Source of the DNA: an uncultured Bacteroidales bacterium
Lineage (GTDB): Bacteria; Bacteroidota; Bacteroidia; Bacteroidales; Paludibacteraceae
Length of the DNA: 36,969 bases
NCBI GenBank assembly: GCA_937911935.1
Contig: CALDQH010000024.1
Span: 1 to 36,969, forward strand
Reading direction: 5' to 3'
Shown here: positions 32,457-36,969 of the stretch, one piece after another
Layout of the letters: every line of letters starts with the position of its first letter
How positions within the stretch are numbered: position 1 is the first letter of the stretch
Translations under genes and position numbers: made by a program
Notes under the pieces: model-generated
Databases searched by the model: none
Seen by the model: the letters and a program-made list of their open reading frames with translations, nothing else
Told to the model about the DNA's origin: nothing

Positions 32457-33245
32457 TTACGATAATAAGATGGCTAGTCCACCAGCGATTAAACAATAGG
32501 CGGCAAAATAAATAAGTTTGCCACGTTGTACAATGCGAATCATAAATTTACATGCAAAACATCCCGAAATATAGGCAGCTAAAAAGCCTATTAGCAACGA
32601 TGTAAGGGGAATGTTTACGACTACTTCGCCTTGTAGAATATGTATGGTTTCTAACAGCGCATCGCCCAAAATGGGGGCTAGTACCATTAAGAAAGAAAAT
32701 TGCGCAATGGATTCTTTTTTATTGCCCAAAAGCAAACCCGTGGCTATGGTGCTACCCGAGCGCGAAAGACCTGGAAGCACGGCACATGCTTGTGCAATAC
32801 CAATGATAAAAGCATCGCGATACGAGATGGTTTCGCGTTGACGAGGTTTGGCGTAATACGCAAATGCCAACAACAATGAAGTGAGAAGCAAACAACATCC
32901 TACGATAAGCAATCCACTACCAAAAAGACTTTCTACCTGGTCTTTGAAGAAGATACCCACAACAAAGATCGGAATCATGGAAAGTAGAATTTTGGCAACG
33001 TATGCTTTTTCTTCGTTCCAAGTTTTAGTGAAACATCCTTTTAAGAGTGTCCAAATTTCCATCCACAAAATGGTAATGGTACTTAAAACGGTGGCAGCGT
33101 GTACAACTACAGCAAACAGCAAGTTGTCTTCGCCTGATGTTCCAAAAAGGGCTTGACCAATTTCTAAATGACCACTGCTACTAACGGGTAGGAACTCGGT
33201 AAGCCCTTGTATTAACCCTAAAAGTAAGGCTTCTAACCAATTCAT
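32457..33245 (-). CDS. uppP: Undecaprenyl-diphosphate phosphatase (BacA/UppP)
   Basis: A 262-aa integral membrane protein of the UppP family, with multiple hydrophobic helices. Motif 1 is GLIQGLTEFLPVSSSGHL (10-27, with Glu17 and Ser22-24) and motif 2 is AVLPGLSRSGSTIATGLLLG, carrying the catalytic PGxSRSG. It dephosphorylates undecaprenyl diphosphate to recycle the lipid carrier made by UppS. It is 2 bp from the DUF3098 gene and 4 bp before truB. Confidence 0.97.
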   Translation of the reverse strand: MNWLEALLLGLIQGLTEFLPVSSSGHLEIGQALFGTSGEDNLLFAVVVHAATVLSTITILWMEIWTLLKGCFTKTWNEEKAYVAKILLSMIPIFVVGIFFKDQVESLFGSGLLIVGCCLLLTSLLLAFAYYAKPRQRETISYRDAFIIGIAQACAVLPGLSRSGSTIATGLLLGNKKESIAQFSFLMVLAPILGDALLETIHILQGEVVVNIPLTSLLIGFLAAYISGCFACKFMIRIVQRGKLIYFAAYCLIAGGLAILLS

Positions 33246-33247
33246 CT

Positions 33248-33487
33248 TTATTTGCTTGATTTAGAACGATATAAAATAGATGCAATTACAGAAAGGTATC
33301 CAAAGAAAACGATGATAGGAGCAACAACAATGCGTCTTGTGCTGAAAATGTCGGTTTCAAAAGTACCTTCGCCCGATACGGGACCCATCATCAAAGCAAA
33401 GCCTATGATGATGACAACCATACCGATGCCAATGAGCCATAAATTCTTTTTGCCCATGCGTAGTTCTATGTCTTTCTCTTGATTCAT
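33248..33487 (-). CDS. DUF3098 family small membrane protein
   Basis: A 79-aa protein with two transmembrane helices (about residues 15-35 and 51-72). They are separated by a conserved-looking loop with PVSGEGTFETDIFSTRR, which is the DUF3098 pattern; the N-terminus is acidic/basic and cytosolic-looking. It is packed between ftsX (6-bp gap) and uppP (2-bp gap). I know of no experimentally assigned role; the position between a divisome gene and a carrier-lipid phosphatase suggests an envelope function, which is inference. Confidence 0.87.
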   Translation of the reverse strand: MNQEKDIELRMGKKNLWLIGIGMVVIIIGFALMMGPVSGEGTFETDIFSTRRIVVAPIIVFFGYLSVIASILYRSKSSK

Positions 33488-33493
33488 AGTGCA

Positions 33494-34372
33494 TTAAATA
33501 TAGTACATGTCATCTACGCGCAAACGTAAATAACGTGTAACAGAAAGGTAAGTAGAAACAGTTGTGATGATAATACCAGATGCCAACATCACAAAGAATG
33601 AAATAAGCAATGCGTCCATACTTTCGGTAGAAATAAGTTGGCTTATTTCGTTGCGAACGGCAAATAAGATACTGGAAAGTAATCCCATGGCTAATATAGC
33701 CGATATAAGACCTGTAATAGCGCCTTGTACCAAGAAAGGGTGTCTGATAAACGAACCTGTAGCACCGACCAATTTCATGGTGTGTATCAAGAAACGTTTA
33801 GCATAAACAGACAATCGTACTGTATTGCTAATTAAGGCATAGGAGATGAGCAATAAAAGTACCGAGAAACCCAGCAAAACAACCGATATACGACGTACAT
33901 TGTTGTTGATGGTTTCGATTAAATCTTTTTGATAAATAACCTCTTTGACTTCGGGTAGGCGTTGGAGGGATTGTTCGATAACAGCAATGCTGTCGTTGTT
34001 AGCATATTCCGATTTGAGGGTCATTTCGAGCGATCCCAACAGTGGATTGTAACCCAAAAAATCGGTGGGGTCTTGCCCTAATTCTTCTGCCAATTCCTTA
34101 GCCGCTGTTTCCTTGTCGATGTATTCGGTGGTATTGGTGTAAGGGCAAGCATCTAAATTCTTTTGTAATTTTTGGATGTCTGCTAATTTTACGTTGTCTT
34201 TTAAAACAATCGATAAAGTTAGATTTTCGCGAATATAAACAGATAACTCGCTGGTTAGTAAAATCATAAGCGTGGTAGTGCCAATCAAAAACAATACCAA
34301 CGATATGCTGATAATAGAGGTAAGACGGGAATTAAACAAGTGTCCTGCCGCTATATTCGATTTGTTTTTCAT
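33494..34372 (-). CDS. ftsX: Cell division protein FtsX (ABC permease)
   Basis: A 292-aa FtsX: a cytoplasmic N-terminus, TM1 (about 18-40), an extracytoplasmic domain (about 41-165; LTLSIVLKDNVKLADIQKLQ, TTEYIDKETAAKELAEELGQDP), then three further TM segments (about 168-190, 215-240, 258-280) and the closing YLSVTRYLRLRVDDMYYI. FtsX pairs with the ATPase FtsE, which is not in this window, to control peptidoglycan hydrolases at division. It heads the run ftsX-DUF3098-uppP-truB-queA, with a promoter candidate inside the 3' end of the YfhO gene. Confidence 0.93.
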   Translation of the reverse strand: MKNKSNIAAGHLFNSRLTSIISISLVLFLIGTTTLMILLTSELSVYIRENLTLSIVLKDNVKLADIQKLQKNLDACPYTNTTEYIDKETAAKELAEELGQDPTDFLGYNPLLGSLEMTLKSEYANNDSIAVIEQSLQRLPEVKEVIYQKDLIETINNNVRRISVVLLGFSVLLLLISYALISNTVRLSVYAKRFLIHTMKLVGATGSFIRHPFLVQGAITGLISAILAMGLLSSILFAVRNEISQLISTESMDALLISFFVMLASGIIITTVSTYLSVTRYLRLRVDDMYYI

Positions 34373-34385
34373 GCTGTTTTTTTAG

Positions 34386-36842
34386 CTATTTCTTTTTGAA
34401 TTTCGCAAAGATAATATATCCAAAAGCCAAAGTCAAGAGTATAGAGCAAATAATTGTCAAAATCTTGCCAATTTGATACGACCTAGGTTCGAAGCGAAAG
34501 ACGATGTCGTATTCGCCTGCAGTTAGAGGTAATGCTCTGAGTACGTAGTTAGCTCGTGCAATGGGTATCTCCTGTCCGTTTACGTATGCTTTCCATCCCG
34601 TGTAGTAGTATATTTCTGAAAATACAGCTACTTGTGGTTCGTCGCTTTTAAAGTGGTAAACAAGCTCGTTTGGTTGATATGATGTTAGCTGTATCTGACC
34701 TTGATTGCTGTTGTATAAACTGCTGGTAAATAGGTCGTTGAATGATGTATGAATGGCGGTTTGCTTGTGCAAATCGACTTGATGAAGTGCCGAAATCTCT
34801 TGGTCGGCGTTTTCGCACCAAACAAGTTGATCCGTTAGCCATACATTGCCCATGGCGTGTGAGTTTCTTATGGGAGCAACCTCGGGATGATAGATAACGT
34901 ATTTGGTATTGAGCATGTTAATAACGGGAGTGTATAGAAACAAGTTATCTGCATCGTACAAGGTTTTGGCTTGTTGCAATCCGCGTTTAAACTGTTCTAT
35001 TTCGGACATTAAATGTACATCGATTAGTTCTTGGTATCGACGTAATTTTACGGCACTATATCCACCTATGGTTTTGTAAAAATAAGCGGGTTGTGCACTG
35101 TTAAATACATCAACCGTTAGGTTTAAGGTTCTATAATTAGGGTCTTTGTCGGCTAATACAATTTGATCGGCAGCAGTGGGCTTAAAGGGGTTTGCTGCTT
35201 TCTCTTGTGGGATAAAATGCGAAGCATTTAGGTAACGGTGTGCAATGGGTATCATGTCGGTAGCCACCAATGCGCAAAGCAAAATGGCTAATACGGTATT
35301 GGAGAAATATTTCTTGCTGTATAGCCATAATACGAGGGATGTGGCGACGATGAAAGCAAACGAACGCCATGCATCTTTGCTAAGTAAAGCAGCTCTGTCG
35401 GCAGGAAGTGTTTCTTTTAAGAAGGCATAATCTCCCACAAATTGTGCATCTGCTGGCGATGTGAAATTTCCTGCTATCGAGGGTATTAGGGCTAATAATA
35501 AACATATACCTGCCGTAATTCCAGTAGAAATATAAAGGGCTTTGAGGTGTTGTTGTGGATTATTGCACCATTGTTTGATGGCCAAACAAGCCATGATGCA
35601 CATGCAAAGACAGGTGATGGTCAGCGTCATGGATACCGTTCTAAATTTGGCATACATGGGAACGTAATTGACGAAAAAGCGGGATAGAGGCTCAAAATGA
35701 TAGCCCCACGATAGAACTAATCCCAAGATGGTGGCAGCCAGTAACCACCAGCGATGTCGGTTGGGTACAATTTGTAGTCCCAAAACAAATAGTAGGCATA
35801 CAATGGCACCTACATATACAGGACCTGCCGTAAAAGGTTGTTCGCCCCAATATATAGGCAGACGAAAACTTTCCATGGTCTTAGCTAATTTATGAGAGCG
35901 CATCCCTGTCAGTTTTCCAATGGTTTGAGCAGTCTCGCTGTTTTCGTCTAAAATACCAGACGATGACCCGCCCATATAATTGGGGATAAGTAGGGTCATA
36001 CTCTCGTCAATGCCATAGCTCCAATTGGTAATGTAATCGAAAGAGAGTCCTTCTTGCTTGCCTGATTCGTTGAGTGTTAGACCATTGCTGTCGCCACGCA
36101 TGGTTTCTTTAACGTATTCCGATGTGGTGAGCATGCGGGTTGCGTTTAATCCAACCGCTAAGGTAGCACCAACTACAAGCCAAGCTAATGTAATAAAGAA
36201 AGGCTTGATGTTTTTTTCTTTGATGGCAAAAATGAGTTCGGAGGCACCGAAACAAAGGACCGTAAATAGGGTGTAATAGATAATCTGAACGTGATTGGCG
36301 TATAATCCTAATCCTAAAAATAAAGAAAGCAAGGCGGCTCCTATCCAAGGTCTCTTTTTGAATGCTAAATAGATAGAGGCGATGATAGGTGCCATATAGG
36401 CTATGGCAACTGCCTTGGTGTTATGCCCGGCTACAATGATGATGAGGTTATACGAACCAAAAGCAAAGGCAATGGCTCCCGCAATGGATAAGTAGGGAGA
36501 TACACCCATGGCTATCAATAAGATATAAAAACCAACTAAGTATAAAAAGACGCGGTAGGTTGGTCCAGGGAGTATGCGCAAACAATTGTCGATATGTGCT
36601 ACGATGGAGTTGGGCTCGTGCATGCAGATTTGGTAGGTAGGCATACCTCCAAACATAGAACCTGTCCATAGGGTTTGCTCCTCGTGCTTGCTGTTGTAAT
36701 CGAGCGCTTCCTTACTCATGCCCATAAAACCTGCGGTGTCCCCACCAAAGATTACATTTCCTTGTAGGGTTGGGTATAGGTAAGCAAATGTAACAACCAA
36801 AAAAGTAACAAGAGCGATAAGGTGAGGAAGGTATTTTTTCAT
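34386..36842 (-). CDS. YfhO family membrane protein
   Basis: An 818-aa polytopic membrane protein starting MKKYLPHLIALVTFLVVTFAYLYP. Residues 1-550 hold about a dozen hydrophobic helices with the YfhO-like first loop GNVIFGGDTAGFMGMSKEAL and an FGGMPTYQI motif. The last 250 residues form a soluble beta-rich domain ending in one more helix and a basic tail (ILLTLAFGYIIFAKFKKK). The family resembles GT-C glycosyltransferases; a role in lipid-linked sugar transfer is likely but unproven here. The start at 36842 was chosen because an upstream ATG at 36923 adds 27 very basic residues and overlaps the tRNA promoter region. It ends 13 bp before ftsX. Confidence 0.85.
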   Translation of the reverse strand: MKKYLPHLIALVTFLVVTFAYLYPTLQGNVIFGGDTAGFMGMSKEALDYNSKHEEQTLWTGSMFGGMPTYQICMHEPNSIVAHIDNCLRILPGPTYRVFLYLVGFYILLIAMGVSPYLSIAGAIAFAFGSYNLIIIVAGHNTKAVAIAYMAPIIASIYLAFKKRPWIGAALLSLFLGLGLYANHVQIIYYTLFTVLCFGASELIFAIKEKNIKPFFITLAWLVVGATLAVGLNATRMLTTSEYVKETMRGDSNGLTLNESGKQEGLSFDYITNWSYGIDESMTLLIPNYMGGSSSGILDENSETAQTIGKLTGMRSHKLAKTMESFRLPIYWGEQPFTAGPVYVGAIVCLLFVLGLQIVPNRHRWWLLAATILGLVLSWGYHFEPLSRFFVNYVPMYAKFRTVSMTLTITCLCMCIMACLAIKQWCNNPQQHLKALYISTGITAGICLLLALIPSIAGNFTSPADAQFVGDYAFLKETLPADRAALLSKDAWRSFAFIVATSLVLWLYSKKYFSNTVLAILLCALVATDMIPIAHRYLNASHFIPQEKAANPFKPTAADQIVLADKDPNYRTLNLTVDVFNSAQPAYFYKTIGGYSAVKLRRYQELIDVHLMSEIEQFKRGLQQAKTLYDADNLFLYTPVINMLNTKYVIYHPEVAPIRNSHAMGNVWLTDQLVWCENADQEISALHQVDLHKQTAIHTSFNDLFTSSLYNSNQGQIQLTSYQPNELVYHFKSDEPQVAVFSEIYYYTGWKAYVNGQEIPIARANYVLRALPLTAGEYDIVFRFEPRSYQIGKILTIICSILLTLAFGYIIFAKFKKK
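34406..34437 (-). promoter_or_regulatory. Putative ftsX operon promoter
   Basis: On the minus strand a -7 box TATCTTTG (34413-34406) is preceded, after 20 bp, by CTTG (34437-34434), near -33 TTTG. It lies in the last codons of the YfhO gene, about 34 nt before the ftsX ATG. Confidence 0.45.
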
Positions 36843-36931
36843 CGTGAAATATGTTGTTTTAAAGGGTTGTAAAGATAATGTAAATTTTAATTTTTTGCGC
36901 TTGCCTCGTCGCTTCTTTCTCATTTTTTTAT

Positions 36932-36939
36932 TACTTTTG
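36932..36939 (+). promoter_or_regulatory. Putative -7 promoter box for the tRNA gene at the right edge
   Basis: TACTTTTG on the plus strand matches TAnnTTTG and lies 18 nt before the presumed tRNA 5' end. No plus-strand ORF follows within the window. Confidence 0.35.
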
Positions 36940-36957
36940 CCCTCTCGATAGGCAAAG

Positions 36958-36969
36958 CGGGGTGTAGCG
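36958..36969 (+). tRNA. Probable tRNA-Pro, first 12 nt only
   Basis: The last 12 bases, CGGGGTGTAGCG, match the 5' end of many bacterial tRNA-Pro genes (acceptor stem starting C1-G-G-G-G, then TGTAGCGCAG...). A -7 box sits just upstream. Only the acceptor arm and the start of the D arm are visible, so the anticodon cannot be read and the call is provisional. Confidence 0.5.

Noticed and set aside
36843..36923. N-terminal extension of the YfhO protein by 27 residues
   Set aside because: The added residues are a basic, low-complexity string before a typical membrane-protein start, and the region overlaps a likely tRNA promoter on the other strand.
1..36969. CRISPR arrays, insertion sequences, prophage genes, toxin-antitoxin pairs and rRNA genes
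   Set aside because: No regularly spaced repeats, transposase or integrase motifs, toxin-like small gene pairs or rRNA sequence were seen on either strand.

Overview
This window is chromosomal DNA from a member of the Bacteroidota, most likely order Bacteroidales. The main evidence is the set of type IX secretion system (T9SS) genes. Supporting evidence is the Bacteroidota-type promoter pattern (TAnnTTTG -7 boxes, often with a TTTG-like -33 element), weak Shine-Dalgarno signals, a fused SecDF, and families typical of the phylum (DUF6089/PorG, DUF2795, DUF4954, DUF3098, DUF6242, PorP/SprF). Three neighbourhoods match the Porphyromonas gingivalis arrangement as I remember it: porG-uppS, porP-K-L-M-N and porQ-cmk-ispH. 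No insertion sequence, prophage, CRISPR array or rRNA gene is visible. The DNA is gene-dense and reads as core genome.

Layout. 1-868 (minus): porG and the start of uppS. 1033-6963 (minus): the T9SS core operon porP-gldK-gldL-gldM-gldN with a strong terminator. 7062-11867 (minus): hflX, a DUF4954 beta-helix protein, a methyltransferase, a PduO-type corrinoid adenosyltransferase, and a small DUF2795 gene with its own promoter. 11874-12609 (minus): tonB and its terminator. 12848-19221 (plus): a tightly packed run porQ-cmk-ispH-pfkA-uvrA, mostly overlapping end to start. 19271-20925 (minus): terminator and pckA. 21131-22830 (plus): aroA and rpiB. 22825-26317 (minus): coaD with a DUF6242 lipoprotein, then a large OmpA-like/TPR lipoprotein. 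26507-27460 (plus): a radical SAM/SPASM enzyme. 27482-30569 (minus): terminator and secDF. 30691-34372 (minus): ftsX-DUF3098-uppP-truB-queA. 34386-36842 (minus): a YfhO-family membrane protein. The right edge appears to enter a tRNA-Pro gene on the plus strand.

How the genes work together. Much of the window serves the cell envelope. T9SS genes make the periplasmic ring (GldK, GldN, PorG), the inner-membrane motor (GldL, GldM) and accessory outer-membrane proteins (PorP, PorQ). SecDF drives Sec export, which T9SS cargo needs first. UppS and UppP make and recycle undecaprenyl phosphate, FtsX acts in division or hydrolase control, and TonB energises outer-membrane receptors. Central metabolism is covered by PfkA, PckA, RpiB, AroA, IspH, Cmk and CoaD. 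RNA and DNA maintenance is covered by TruB, QueA, HflX and UvrA.

The most unusual sequence-level point is the start of uvrA. The reading frame and the family-conserved N-terminus begin exactly at an ATA codon overlapping the pfkA stop (ATAA). A single G would turn this into the usual ATGA stop/start overlap. No ATG, GTG or TTG exists in frame until after the first conserved strand. I did not find a convincing wholly new multi-gene system; the best uncharacterised candidates are the histidine-rich DUF4954 protein and the OmpA-like/TPR lipoprotein.
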